From NCBI GenBank assembly GCA_020310875.1, contig CM035407.1:91963132-92027131 (forward strand): a stretch of DNA of 64,000 bases, written 5' to 3'. The position numbers and the translations under genes were made by a program. The notes under the pieces are model-generated. The model made no database searches and was not told the DNA's origin. It saw nothing but the letters and a program-made list of their open reading frames with translations. This DNA comes from Ceratopteris richardii (Eukaryota > Streptophyta > Polypodiopsida > Polypodiales > Pteridaceae). Below, piece after piece: positions 25,971 to 40,062 of the stretch (the first letter of the stretch is position 1; each line of letters starts with the position of its first letter).

Positions 25971-27027
25971 ATCTCCCACTAAAGGCCAATATGGCCAGAG
26001 TAACTATGGGAGAAAAAATAAAGAATGATAAAGAATACCTGAGTGTAAGTATACAAACTATACCTCCCACCTGATGGGCATGTTACACAGTATACAAGTG
26101 ACTGCGTAAGATCAAGAATCAAGTAACCCCCATCAAGTGACAACAGTGTCGAAAGCTATCCTGTGGTAGAGCTTTAGTCAAAGCATCTGCAACATTATCC
26201 CGAGTGTGAACCTTCTCAAGAATAATGCTCTCAGTGGCTAAGCAATCTCTAATGAAGTGATACCTCACCTCAATGTGCTTGGTCTTTGCATGATAGACTG
26301 GATTTTTAGCCAAAGCAATGGCACTCTGACTATCACTGAGCAAGTGAGGAACATGCTGAGGTAAACCCATATCACAAGCAAGACGAGAAAGCCACAATGC
26401 TTCCTTACATGCCTCACTTGCTTCAACATACTCTGCTTCTGTGGTGGAAACAGCTGTACATTCTTGAAGACGAGATCTCCAAGAGATAGCACCTCCAGCG
26501 AAATGAAAAATGTACCCTGATGTAGACTTACAATTGTCTACACAACCAACATAGTCAGAATTTGTGTAACCAATAATGGATGCTTTCCCTCTACCTAAGC
26601 ATAGACACTTGTCCTTAGTACACTCAGATATCTCAAAATCATTTTGACCGCTTCCCAATGTTTCTTGCCAGGATTAGACATATATCTGCTCACAACTCCC
26701 ACTGCAAATGCAATGTCTCGTCTCGTAGCTACCATAGCATACATGAGACTACCAACAACAAACTGATAGGGAATTTTGGTCATGAATTCCTTTTCCTCAT
26801 CTGATTTGGGGCAGTCATCCTTGCTCAATTTCACATATGTGGGTAAAGGTGTACTCAATGCCTTTCCACCCTGCATATTGAATCGGTGAAGTACTTTGGA
26901 TATGTACTCACTTTGAGACAAGTATATGCATCTTTTACTCCTATCACGAGTAATTCGCATGCCAAGAATATGTCTGGCATCCCCCAAATCCTTCGTATCA
27001 AATGTCTGACTCAACTTCTTTTCATTA

Positions 27028-27902
27028 GGGGAAAAAATGAGCCCTGCATGGGCCTTGTAAGGAATTGGATTAAAAATCTTAATCTAGGAGATTAAGGGCC
27101 CTTGCAAAACCACTAGTACCATTTTCAAATAAAATAATACTTCAGAAAAGGTGGTTTTCGAAATCTCAAGATGAGCAATTTAGGCCGTTGGATATCTCAA
27201 ATCAATGGCCATGTTTACTTCAATTTAAATCTAGTGAGAGAATCTCTGACAATGCAATGATGATGGGAGGAAGCTCACGCCTTTTTTTGATGCTCTCTGC
27301 ACATTTCTTGGCCCTTAGATCAAGAGGAATCCAAGGGCAAACCGGATTTTGGGATGATCACAAATTGGGGGCTGCCGTGGGCCGTCGGATGAGCTTGAAA
27401 TCGGATGGTGGAGGCTAAAAGGCGCCTTTTGCTTTTGGGGCCTCATTCCCAGCCATTAGATCTTGTATGCATCCAATGCTCCAGATTTTAGGCACCCAAT
27501 CTTGCCTAGTTTCAAGCATATGCGTCAGATCTTAAGCTCAATCCAAGGGTGGAGAATTGATGGCGCTTTTTTCAACTAGAATCCCATCTCAACCATTGAT
27601 ATCAAGAGAAATCCAAGGGCCCAGGTTGAATGGCGCCTTGACTTTTGCTTTTCCTCCTCATCCCTTGGATCATTGAACAAATCTAAGGGCTCTCATTGAT
27701 TTTGAGCATTCCAAAACCATTCACAAATCTAAAACCACCAGTTCTAGGTGGTTTTTGCATCTTTGACCACACAAAACCAAGGGAAGCCTATGCCTAGTCT
27801 ATGTGATTAAGGGAGTAGAGTGTGGCCACCACCCTCTTCTCATTGGTCCATCACTAGTCAGCCCTTGAGCTAAAAGGCCCAAAGAGGGTTCATGTTTTCC
27901 CC
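27028..27902. mobile_element. Non-autonomous DNA transposon inserted in copia family 2
   Basis: 875-bp insertion within the copia RT region. Its ends form an imperfect terminal inverted repeat of about 34 bp: the left end reads GGGGAAAAAATGAGCCCT and the reverse complement of the right end GGGGAAAACATGAACCCT, followed on both sides by TGGGCCTT. The insertion is flanked by TA on each side (27026-27027 and 27903-27904), as for Tc1/mariner-type elements. No transposase is encoded. Inside are several diverged copies of an ATCCAAGGGC-containing motif. Superfamily assignment is inference from the 2-bp duplication. Confidence 0.82.
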
Positions 27903-30900
27903 TAGTGTTGAGAATTGACAAATCATAAGAGGACTTCCCAACAATCAACATATCATCGACGTAAAGTATCAAGCATATCAAGCTGCCATCAGAACATCTC
28001 TTTGTGTAGAGACAATGATCCTCACTGCTCCGAGAATAGCCTTGGGACTTCATAAAAGCATCAAACTTTTGGTAACATTGCCTAGGAGTCTGTTTAAGTC
28101 CATACAAGCTCTTCTTGAGCTTACAAACTAGACTTTCCTTGCCAGGAACTACATAACCCTCTGGTTGTTCCATATAGATCTCATCTGTAAGATCTCCATA
28201 CAAGAAAGCTGTTTTCACATCCATTTGGACTAGCTCTAAGTCCTCCATTGCAACGAATCCAAGCAACATGCGCAAAGTAGTCATCTTCACCACTGGAGAG
28301 AAGATTTCCTTAAAATCAACACCATGTTGTTGCTTAAAACCCTTTGCAACAAGTCGTGCTTTATATTTTGGAGAAGCACTATCTGATGTGATTTTAGCTT
28401 ATATACCCATTTACATGGTAAAGCTTTCCTGCCCTTTGGCAAAGGTACTAAGTCCCAAGTACCATTCTTGTGAATAGAATCCAACTCATTCTTCATGGCA
28501 CGCTCCCACTTGACATGATCCTCTGTCTGCATAGCCTCTTTGTAGCAAGAAGGCTCACCAGCATCTGTTAGCATAACAAAATCTAAACCTGGAACATATC
28601 TATCAGGTGGATATGAGACACATGCAGAACGTCTGAATGGTTGCTGAACAGGAACATGTGCAGACTGATATGAATGGACATTCTCTTGAACATCCCTATG
28701 TGCAACATTTTTATGCATGCTAACTGGAGGACTAGTATCCTCAAACACCACTCTTCTCACTTCAACCTCCTTAATGGGCTGTTTATGCATCTTAGACTCA
28801 TTAAAAATGACATCGCTACTTCTGATCACTAATCGTGTTTCAGGATCCCATAAGCAATATCCAAATTGTCCTTCTCGACCATATCCAAGAAAAATGCATT
28901 TCTTTGACTTATGGTCCAACTTTTGTCTAAGATTCTTGGGTATATGAACATATGCTTCACACCCAAAAACTCGAAGATGATCATAATATGGTGGTTTCCC
29001 TATCCATAACTCTTGTGCCACTTTCAAACCTTTGACAGTACTAGGTGAAAGGTTAATCACATGAACTGCAGCCAATACTGCTTCTACCCAAAAACCTTGT
29101 GAGAGCTTTGCATGATGCAACATAGAGACTACTCTATCTTGAATAGTTCTATTCATCCTCTCAGCTACACCATTTTGTACTGGGGTATAAGGAGCTGTAA
29201 ACTCTCTATGAATCCCTCTAGACTGACAGAAAAGGTTGAATTCATGTGAGGTATACTCACCCCCATTATTTGAACGTAAAGCCTTAAGCTTAGTTCCTTT
29301 TTGAGTCTCAACTGAAGCAAGCCATTTTCTGAAAGTAGGGAATACATCATCCTTTGATTTGATAGGATATACCCAGACTTTTCTAGTAGCATCATCTATG
29401 AAAGTGACAAAGTAAAGAGAACCACCTAAGGACCTAGTGGGCATAGGGCCACACACATCTGTATGAACGAGATCTAAAGGATGAATTGAAGAGTCAATGT
29501 GCGTTCTATGCACATTTCTGGTTTGCTTTCCATATTGACAATGCTCACAAAATGAAAAATCAGAGAAAGATAACACAGGTAAGTAGCCAGAACGAGAAAG
29601 ATTTTCCATTCCACTACGAGATATATGGCCCAAACGACCATGCCAAATACAAGCCATAGGCTGTTCAGTAACAGCTAACAAGTGTTCTTTCTGTGATACA
29701 AATAAAGGATAAAGTGAGCCAACTTTGCTTCCTTTTGCAATAAACATATTGCCCTTTGATATACGAAATGGCTGAGCATAGAAGACCACCTTGTAACCAA
29801 GGTCATCAAGTTGACCAACTGACATCAAACTGCCTGATAACTGAGGTACATGGTGTACATTATGCATAGTAAATTTTGAACCATCAATGAACTGCACAAC
29901 CACATCTCCAATCCCCACAACATCACACTGGTAAGAGTCACTAAGTCTCACGGTGCCAAGAGACTTTGCTGCATAATTAGAGAACCATTCTTTATGTGGT
30001 GTCACATGGAAAGAAGCACCAGAATCTAGCAACCAGGTGTGGGAAAGAAAATTAGCCATAAGTGCCTCAGATGGCACAAATAAGTGTATCAAGGAGTAAA
30101 TCGACCACTGTATAGTTGACAAAACCAGAAATCTAAAAAAATTTTGCCAAAGTATCCTCTGCAAAATTAGCATATGATCAGTGTCAAAGTATCATAAAAC
30201 TGCAAGTACTGACATGTCTACCTGCATAGTGAATCACTGACTCCACTGCATATAATCAATTACCCAATAGAAGCCAACTAGGCTTATCGAGCACCTATGA
30301 ACAACTATCATACATCTCCTATGGCGAGGGTGGGTAAGTCTTCCACCTGCATCACCGAAGAGACCCCGACATCTGGGTGTCTCCCAGTTAAGAAAACCTC
30401 ACCAGGACCCTCTTTATCAAACGTAAAAGGCTTTATGCAAAGAACGTAACCGCTATATCAATGACCACATGGATGTACATAAACGGTATCCACAGAAGCG
30501 TACATGGTGTGTATGTGCTCAATATATGCAGTAAAATGACACAAAAGGCTGAATACACAGCCCAAAAACTAGCCAATAACACCTGCAAGTGTCTGTCAAC
30601 TCTGATGTTTTAGGCTTTAAAAACCTGCATAAATTTGCAGCGACTGCTCCCACCAAAACTGAAAACCCCTCAAGAAACCTGTAGTTTTACGAGTGTGGCT
30701 GAAAATACAGCCCCAAAGGTTGATATTTATTGTCTGAGAAGTACAAGGAGCACCCTTCTTGATGTTCTTGGACCTGTGTAAAGAGAACTATGTGTGAAAG
30801 TACTCCGAAATGGCTCCAAAAACACCCCAAAATTGCTTCAGAAATAGGCTTTGAAAGAAAAAAATGAAGCTTTGAGGGACCAAAACTTGTTCAAGGTAAT

Positions 30901-30965
30901 GTCAACCTTAGTCTTTCCCCTTCTTCAAACACCACAAGAGTGTAGCTTAGTGGCAAGAGATTGCC

Positions 30966-31026
30966 ACGGTTAAGCGAGCTTTGGGGGGAACAGTACTGGG
31001 ATGGGTGACCTCCCGAGAAGTACCAG
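30966..31026 (+). other. 5S rRNA-derived segment (3' two thirds, with internal promoter boxes)
   Basis: The stretch matches the 3' part of plant 5S rRNA: TTAAGCGAGCTTTGGGG (A-box region, about 30969-30986), AGTACTGGG, then ATGGGTGACCTCCC (C box, 31001-31014) and GAGAAGT. The 5' third of 5S is absent. Instead, TAGCTTAGTGGC at 30943-30954 looks like a tRNA-type A box. This is not a normal 5S gene. It may be a Cassandra-type TRIM LTR, known to carry 5S sequence, or a 5S-derived SINE. Confidence 0.7.
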
Positions 31027-31184
31027 GAATCTCTATATTCCTTGATCGTTGAGGTCCTCCCTCGCGCGTAGCCAACGGTGCCAACGGTGAATTTGGTGAC
31101 TCGGATGACAAGGTATGCCAAGGTCTATGCCTTGGTCGCCGCCTTAGTCGTAAGCCTTGGAGAAACCCTTGGGGGGGGGGACAC

Positions 31185-31326
31185 GAAGACAGACTTCTTA
31201 GGTCTTGCAAATGCGGTCGAACTTACAGTCTGTGACTGACCAGGCCACTATATGTTTTATTAAAGAACATATACAAAGAAGTGTCCGGTGGCCATTTGGC
31301 CTTTCACATGGACACTAACGGTAACA
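31185..31326 (-). repeat. 5' LTR of copia family 2, partial
   Basis: 142 bp matching the outer half of the LTR at 25675-25970 and ending at the GAAGA duplication. The inner part is missing, and a G10 run (31171-31180) sits at the junction. Confidence 0.88.
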
Positions 31327-31331
31327 GAAGA

Positions 31332-31518
31332 TGCACAACAAAATTAATCATTTACCTCTTTCCAACTACTATATGGAGCACAAAATAGTTGTTGAGTCTT
31401 GTCTAAATGAGAGAAAATAAAAAAGATGAATTTCTCTATTTTCAAATAGCATAGCAATTCCTCAAGCTCTCGGGCTGCTCAAGTATACAGAGATCAAGGA
31501 ATTCATACACAACATAGG
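31332..31518. other. Short unassigned spacer between two copia elements
   Basis: AT-rich sequence with no recognised feature, presumably pre-insertion DNA. Confidence 0.5.
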
Positions 31519-31749
31519 TGTTGGAGTTAGACGTCTGCGGAAGCACGCAAACAACACAAGGAAGAAGAAGAAGCTTGGAGCACAAAACACAATACTGAAT
31601 GTATTACCACTAGAACATACAAAGATAAGTAGCCCATTAAGGAAATAAGCATATATACAAGCTCGAGGAAAAGAACCTCCTAAAGAGGGAAAAAAGTGCC
31701 CCGACAATCCTAGAGTGTTCACACACATCACTACCTAAATATATCAACA
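31519..31749 (-). repeat. 3' LTR of copia family 1, copy b
   Basis: 231 bp, TGTTGGAGTTAG to TATATCAACA as read on the + strand. It matches the LTRs at 3969-4197 and 50060-50289. Confidence 0.92.
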
Positions 31750-34700
31750 AATACCCCTTGGGAGTGATGCGGTGAACAAGGAGCTGACACTCATGTATAA
31801 GGAAGCGCCAAGCTATATGGAATCAATCCACAAAAGGAGGTAAGCCCAAATCTTTGCGGAAAGCTTCAAACTTCTCCTTAGGGCCTTCGTAAGAAGGTTT
31901 GCAATGTTCTCTTGCATGGGCACATATGCCAAGCTGATATTCCCAGCATAGAACCTCTCCCTGACATAATGATAATGCACCTCAATGTGCTTAATGCGAG
32001 CATGGAACACAGGGTTCCTCACAACTGCCAATGCGCTCTGACTGTCAGTGAAGATGAGGGTGGCAAAAGACTGACCAACACCCAAATCATCCATAAAGGC
32101 ATCTGAGCCACACACACTCAACAATTGCTGTGAAAGCTGCCCTATACTCAGCCTCACAACTGGAAGTGGCCACAATAGGCTGCTTCTTGCTCAACTAAGA
32201 TATACATGAGCTACCAAGCATGAAGCAAAAACCAATGGCGGACACACGAGTGTCATAGCAACCAACCCAATCACTATCAGAAAAGCATGCAAATTCGGCG
32301 GTAGTGATCCCCCCTTGGGATAAAACAATCCAAGTAGCAGAGTACCACTTAAGTACCGAAAGATGAGCTTAACCGCCTGCCAATGCTTGACACCTGGACT
32401 ATGCATAAACATGCTCATCTGAGAGACAACAGACTGAATATCTGGCCGAGTAATGCATAAGTAAATCAAGCATCCAACAGCCTGCTGATAGAGAACAACA
32501 TTAAATGCATCTCCGGCATCATGAAGACTCAAGCGTAAACCTGTCTCCATAGGAGTGGCAATCGGCTTATAGTCTTCAAGGCCAAAACACTGCAATAATG
32601 TGTCAATATATTTCTTTTGAGATAAAGCCATTCCACCATCAACTTGTATAAACTGAATGCCCAAATAGTGATGCAAATGCCCCAAATCAGACATTTCAAA
32701 TGAGGCAGCAAATCAGCCTTAAAATCAGCAATATGCATGTCATGAGGACTAGTGGACGACATGTCATCAACATATACTGGCACATCATTAGCACGCTTAA
32801 CATATAAGGTGCTTTCAGTTGGACTGTTCTCAAAACCATGTGTAAACAGATAGGCATGTATCTTTTCATACCAAGCACGTGGTGCTTGCTTTAAACCATA
32901 TAATGCCTTCTTTAACTTGCACACCTAGTTTTCATGCCCTTTCTGCACAAAGCCACGGGGCTGAAAAAGATACAATTCTTCATGCAAGTCACCATTCAGA
33001 AATGCTGTTTTAATGTCCAACTGATGTACATTCCAACCATGATGAGCTGCAAGTGCACAAATGCTATGAAGAGTAGTCATTTGGAAAGTAGGAGCAAAGG
33101 TTTCATCAAAATCAATGCCTCTTTCGTGCGCATAACCCTTTGCAACAAGCCTAGCTTTATACCTGTCAACTATTCCATCAGGTTTACGCTTCAACTTGTA
33201 TACCCACTTTGTGCCAATGGCCTTCTTGCCAGGAGGCAAGTCACATAAAGACCAGGTACCATTCTTCATTATAGCATCATATTCAGGTTGCATAATAGCC
33301 ATCCAATTTTCTGAATTTTGTGCTTCTTCAAATGAAACAGGCTCATTCTCATCACAGAGAGTAGATGCAGCCATAACATAGCAATCTGATGCAAAAGAGG
33401 CACTATGAGAGCCTGACTGAGTACGATATGACATAACTTCATCTAATTTGCTGTCACGCAAGGTTTGCACCAGCCATTTTGCCATAGTTTTTGCCTGCTC
33501 AATATCGACTCTCTCATCAACAAGCGCATCATGTAAATCTGCATCAGAAATGGATGATCTGCATCATCACATGAAACCTGCAAAGGTTGAGAAGTTGCCT
33601 CATTAGGACCAGCATTAGACTGTCCACCTGTAAAAAGAGGCAGCAAAGTATCATACATGTCTTTGGAGCTAACAGATGTCTCCTTAGTACATGAAATCAA
33701 TGGCTGAATAACATCTTCCACAAAAACAACATCACGACTAACTAGAATGCGTTTAGTCTGTGGATGATATAGATGATAGCTTTTACTTTCAGAACTCTAC
33801 CCAACATGCAGATGAGCAACAGATGGCTTGCAATCATGCCAAGCCTCATATGGAGTGATAAAATGCAGTGTTTTAGTGGGACACATGTTTAGTACATATG
33901 CTGCACACATAACAGCCTCAAGCCAGAAACTATGTGGTAAAGCCTGACTCTTGACCACACACCTCGCCATCTCCACGAGTGACCTGTTCTTTCATTCAGC
34001 AACTCCATTCTTTTGAGGTGTATAGGACATTGTAGACTGATGTTTTATCCCACGTTGAGTCAGAAATGCATTAAAGTCAGAAGACATATATCCCCCCCCC
34101 TTGATTAGAATGGAGGGTGCCCATTTTACACCTTGATAGATTTTGAGCCAAAACCAGAAACTGTTTGAAGCACATAAACACTTTGTACTTTTCTTTCAAT
34201 GGATGTACCAATGCATGCCTAGAAAAATCATCGATGAAAGTCACGAAGTAAAGATAATTCCCAAAAGAGGGTGTCTGCATAGGACCACAAACATCACTAT
34301 GTACAAGCTACAATTTTTGAGTAGCCCGAATTGAAGCATCTTTTGGAAAGGAAGAATGCTGCATTTTGCCCAAAATACAGCCTTCACATACATGTTTACT
34401 AGGTGCCTCAAGTTTGGGCAAAGAGGACACCATTTCAGATTTCTACAGGCATAGCAAACTAGCAAAATTCAGATGACCAAAGCATGCATGCCAAACCTTT
34501 GCATCTGACATAGCTTGAGAATCATGTACTACACATGCAAAATCATTTACAAATCTTTCAAAGTCTGTGAGCTTATACAACCCACAAAATAAAATGCCAG
34601 AAGCAATAATGACATCGCCATTTGACAAATCATCAATTGTACATCTGTCATCAACAAATTTCACAACCAAGCCAATCTTGGCTAATGTAGAAACTGATAA

Positions 34701-34787
34701 TAGATTTTTCTTGATCCAAAGAACTACCACATGCAATAGTATAAATGATCTTACCAACTCTCATAATAGGATAGGAGGAGTTGTTGG

Positions 34788-35588
34788 TTTTGGAGGATAA
34801 ACACTCCTATGTGCACAACAAAAGCAAATGAACCCTCCTAGGATCTTGAAATTTTTCAAACATAGGCTCTGTATTTTCTGAGTTTCTCTGAGTATATGCA
34901 GAGACTGATAATGAAATTTTGCAAGCTTAAACTAGACTCTAAGATCTTTCAAATGAGAGTAAAATCACTCCATTTGGACACTGGATGATGCCTCAACCAG
35001 CTGCAACAAAACATATAACTTGATCTCTTCACAGATTATGAGCTAACTAGAATGACAATGTTCTAGACATTTCTATACACATGTGCAGGCACTGAACCCA
35101 AGACTTATATCAGACAAAGTAGAACTTATAAGCTTTCCAACAAGACAAAAATCATTGCAAATGGATTCCAGATGAAGGAGAAACAACAATTACAAGATAG
35201 GGGGGGTCTACCAAGATTATCTAGGGAGAAAGAGTATGAAAAAGTGAAATCTCTGCAAAATATGCAGAGAACAGCTACTAGGGGGTGTGCTTAAGCAAGG
35301 GGGCAGCTTGGGCACGTATTTCCACGACTCTAATTCATAATACAACTCATTAGAGGTTTTAAAGACCACATACTAACCTCTTTAACCAATCAAAAGCATA
35401 TACATGTCAAAAGTGAGGTCCAATCACATCAAGAGGTGAGTTAAATCTTCTTTAATCAACTTCTTTCCATTATGGGCATAATTGGATGCCTCCAACTCGT
35501 GGAAATCAGCCTCCTTTGATTGTGGATGATGTGGAAGGTTCAATTTGGGGCATGTTCCCACACTCTTGAGCTTGAAAAACTCTCAACA
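34788..35588 (-). repeat. 3' LTR of copia family 3
   Basis: 801 bp, ending CTCTCAACA next to the polypurine tract complement CTCCCCCTCAAGC. It pairs with 46999-47677, which lacks about 120 bp near this end. Confidence 0.9.
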
Positions 35589-38500
35589 CTCCCCCTCAAG
35601 CTCAAATCTTTTCCTTTGTTGCTTCAGCCTATGTCTCTTATGTTGATTGCTTCCTTGAATCTTCCAAGCTTTGTACCTTCAAGAAACTTTGTCATCATGT
35701 CTGCAACCTGCATTTTAGTGTTCACATACCTTATATCTAGCTCTTTTGCCTTCACCTTTTCTCTAACAAAGTGGTAATGAACCTCTATGTGCTTGCTCCT
35801 TGCATGAAACATGGGATTGTTAGCTAGATAGATGCTTGAAATGTTGTCTCCATAAAGATGAAACTCCTCCACTTCTACTTCCAAGTCCTTAAGTAGCTTC
35901 TTAAGCCATAATAGCTCACATGTAGCCAATGCTAAACCTCTGTACTCAGCCTGTGTGGATGAAAGAGCAACAGTGGGTTGCTTCTTAGAGCTCCAAGAGA
36001 TCACTTTTGTACCTATCATGAAAACATAACCTGATGTACTCCTTCAATCATCCTTGCTACCTGCCCAATCAGCATCACTATATCCTTTGACACTTAGATC
36101 AGCATCATATGAGTAAAATAGACCTTGGTTGATGGTGTGCTTGATGTAACGAAGCACCTTTCTTGCCGCCATGAGATGATCATGAGCAGGTGCATGCAAA
36201 AATTGAGAGAGAACACCTACTACATATGCAAGATCAGGTCTAGTGAATGTAGCATAAATTAATGAACCAATTATGCTTCTATATAGTGTAATATCTTGTA
36301 TAGCCTCTCCTTGACCTGCAACCAACTTTGTATTGGGCTCCATGGGCTGAGAAAGTGGCTTACAACCACTCATACCAAACCTGTATAGCACATCCAACAA
36401 GTATTTTCTTTGAATCAAGAAGATGCCATTGTGTGCATAGATTAACTCTATTCCCAAGAAGTATTTTAGTGTTCCAAGATCAGATATCTTGAACTCGTTT
36501 CCTAGCTTTGATTTGATATCTTTAATACCTGCAATATCACTTCCTGTGATGATCAAATCGTCCACATAGATGCATATGTATACCGTCTTGTCTCCTTGCT
36601 TCTTCATGTAAAGTGATGGATCTGCAACACTTTCTTTGTATCCACAACTTGATAAATAATCCACTAACCTCTGATTCTAGGACCTTGGGGCTTGCTTTAG
36701 TCCATGTAATGCTTTCCTTAGCTTGCAAACATGATTTGGGTACCTCATACTAGCAAATCCTTGAGGTTGGCTCATGTAGACTACTTCTTCAAGCTCTCCA
36801 TTGAGGAAGGCATTCTTCACATCCAACTGATATAAGCTCCATTTCCTTGATATGGCCACTGCAATCAAAGTCCTAATTGTTGGCATCTTGGCTACGGGGC
36901 TGAAAGTTTCATCATAATCGATCCCATAGCTTTGGGAGAAGCCTTTCGCCACCAACCTTGCTTTGTACCTAGCAATGATTTCTTTTAATTTTGTAAACCC
37001 ACTTATTACCTATCACCTTCATGCCTTCTTGAGATGGTACCAAGCTCCAAGTATGGTTCTCATCAAGTGCTTTGAGCTCTTCCTTCATTGCCTCTTGCCA
37101 TTCCTTGCAATCCTTAGCTTCTTCATAACTAGTTGGTTCTTCGTCCTTGATTACCTGAGTCATGTATGCATAATGCTTTGCAATGAAATTATCATATGTT
37201 AACCTTTGTACTGGATATCTTACTCTTGAAGAACTTCTTTCACTTCCTTTAGATGTGGTTGCCATCTTCTTTCTTTGTTTTGCCACTCTTGGAGTTTGAA
37301 TTTCTTCTATCTCTTCATCTTCCAACATGCTCTCGTCCACATAACTTCCTTCTTCAACTAAAATCTTCTCTTTGTCTTTGACTTTGCTTTCTTCAGAGCT
37401 GGTCTCTCTTTCCCTAAGCCTTCCACTCCATGGTGAGGGTGCCCTTGTGTTGCATGAGTTGCTTGGACCACTTAAATCCATGCTTTCTTGAACTCTATCA
37501 TCATTCTTCAAATCTGTCTCACCTATGTCTTCAACCTGCAATGGACTTGTGCATGCATACCAAGGCTTCAATTCATCAAAGACAACATCCCTACTTACCT
37601 TCATCTCCTTGGTGATGGGATTATAACATTTATACCCCTTTTGTTCCATAGAATATCCCAAAAAAATACACCTTTCAGATTTGGCATTTAACTTTGACCT
37701 CAACTCTTGAGGTACATGTACATAGCATATACAACCAAAGACTCTAAGATGTGAAATGCAAGGTTTTCTTCCACTCCATGCTTCCTCAGGGGTTAGATGA
37801 TGTATACCTGATGTAGGACATCTATTCATGATGTATGTGGCTGTATATGTAGCCTCTCCCCAATAACAATGTGGCATATTCATTTCGTTAAGCATACACC
37901 TTGCTACCTCTGCTATGTGTCTATTCTTTCTCTCTGCTACCCCATTTTGTTGAGGGGTATACCTGCATGTAAATTGTCTTTTGATGCCATTGACCTGCAA
38001 AAATTCAGAAAATTCATGGGAGAAGTACTCTCCCCCTCTATCGGATCTCAAAGTTTTGATAAACTTGCCAAATTCCTTCTCCACCTGTGCTTTGAATTTC
38101 TTGAAGTAGTGGAACACATCTGATTTGTTTCTAATGCAATACAACCACACTTTCCTTGAAAAGTCATCAATGAAGGTTACAAAATACCTATTTCCAGCAA
38201 GGGATGCTTCTCTTGTTGGGCCCCAAACATCCGTGTGAATGAGGTCTAAAACATTTGCACTTACATATGTACTCTTCTTGAAGGGAAGCCTTGATTGTTT
38301 TCCTTGTTGGCAAGCTACACAAATTTCATGCAACATTTTAGATGTAAAATTTGGTAGGCCTCCTTTGCATGTCCTTGAGCGTTTGTAGGTTGATGTGACC
38401 TATTCGTTTATGCCATAGATCCAAATCTGCTATCCTCTTGTCTCCATATGTGACATACATTGAATGGTGTGGCTGATTTATGTCCATTGCGAACATTCTC

Positions 38501-40062
38501 CCTTCTTTCCTTTTGCAATGAGCTTGAAACCTGCCCTTGGATCCTCAACAAAACATCCTCTTTCATTGAACCTAACTTGATAACCTTTTTCTACCATTTG
38601 GCCTACCGAAATCAAGTTTTTGGTAATAGTAGGGACATGTAATACCTCTGATAAGCACTTTGCTCTTTGATTTCCTTCCAAACTGATATCTCCCACATGT
38701 TGAATGGTATGCTGTGAGTTATCACCTGTTTCCACATGCCCTTGATGCTTTGGGACCTGCAAATTACTAAAAAGATCCTTTCGACATGACATATGATTGC
38801 TACATCCACTGTCTACATACCATACATCTTCACTAGCTTGAGTTGTATCTTCACCATACCTCATGGCAAGTAAATAATCATTCCCTTGGCTAGATGATGT
38901 GTTTGCATAATTACCTTGCCCTCTATAATTGTTGTTGTTGCTTTGATTCCCTTGTCTTTGAGCTCTATGATAGCATTCATTTGCAAAATGACCGGGCTTA
39001 CCGCTTACAAAGCATCCATTTGAAGTGGGTTGTCCTCTTCCACCAAATCTTGCACCTCTTCCTCTATTTGTGGCTCTTCCACCTCTTTGACCTGCATTTT
39101 CTTGTTGTCCTTGACCTCCTTGGTTGCTTTGATATCTTCCTCTTCCTCTTGTAGCACCTCGGTTGTGTCTTCCTCTTCCTCTACCTGCATACAACAATTG
39201 CCCTTGGCTATTCTTGGCATTATGACCACCAAAGTTCATCTCCTCTGTCACCATGAGAGTGATTAGTTGATAAAAATCAGGAAGAGAGTCCCTTACATAC
39301 ACTGAAGTTGTGAAAGCCCTCCATTTTTCATCATCCCTAAGTCCATTTAGGGTGTGGGCGACAAGATTGTCATCATCTAGGGCACAACCGATTGCCCCTA
39401 GTGCATCTGCAAGCTCTTTAACCTTTAATATGTAATCATTAGCACCTTGAGAGGGGCTTTTCCTAAGATTATTTAGCTCATTCTTGAGCTGAATTTTTCT
39501 AGCTTTTGTGGAGGTTGAGTACAATCTCTCCAAGCACTCCCACACCTTCTTCGATGTATCCAAATCTTGAATATGCCCTACCATAGAGTTGCTAATATGC
39601 TGAGATAAAATGAAAATGACCCTTTTGTCCCTTTCATCCCACTCTCTTACTGCTCTTCTCTGGTCATTGGTTGGATTTATCTCATCTATGTAGGGTTTTG
39701 GCTCTCCACCACTCACAAGTCCCCACAAACCTTTCCCCATCAAAAAATTGCTTATTCTAAATCGCCATGGTTGGTAGTTTCCTTTTTTGAGCTTCTCAAT
39801 CTGAGCATTGAGATCAGCCATGGTGCCTCCTAGCTCTCTTGAACCTTCCCCTTGATGTAATCAAGTTGAAAAATATGGCTTTTACCTCAAAAAATATAGC
39901 TACTCCTCTTGATGAAGCTTCGTCTTTGATTTGATGATGTATTTGCTTCCCCTTGTTGTTGACGTGCCCGTTCTTTGCTTCCTTCCTTCAAACTTTGATG
40001 AAGTCTTTACTTAACTTCAGTAGCTCCTTCTTCTCTCTTTGATACTCCATTTATAGCTCTGA

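Larger units (their letters stand above)
25675..31326 (-). mobile_element. Ty1/copia fossil, family 2
   Basis: Minus-strand copia element flanked by a 5-bp target duplication GAAGA (25670-25674 and 31327-31331). On the minus strand, from high to low coordinates: protease (LLDSGASFHVTP, near 30.0 kb), GAG-pre-integrase, integrase core (about 29.5-28.9 kb, with VHTDVCGPMP and the downstream NGVAERMNR), reverse transcriptase (about 28.5-27.9 and 27.0-26.7 kb, split by an inserted DNA transposon) and RNase H (about 26.6-26.1 kb, STTEAEYVEASEA, ending VADALTKALP). A polypurine tract abuts the 3' LTR. No convincing gag is present, and the region between the protease and the 5' LTR carries a 5S rRNA-like block. 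The integrase-side coding part is long and largely open; the element is broken overall, with only a few breaks besides the insertion. Confidence 0.92.

Noticed and set aside
26119-30173. Long integrase and reverse transcriptase frames as host genes
   Set aside because: LTRs, polypurine tract and a GAAGA target duplication show that they belong to a copia element.
30966-31026. Functional 5S rRNA gene
   Set aside because: The 5' third of 5S rRNA is missing and the match has several substitutions, so only a derived segment can be claimed.
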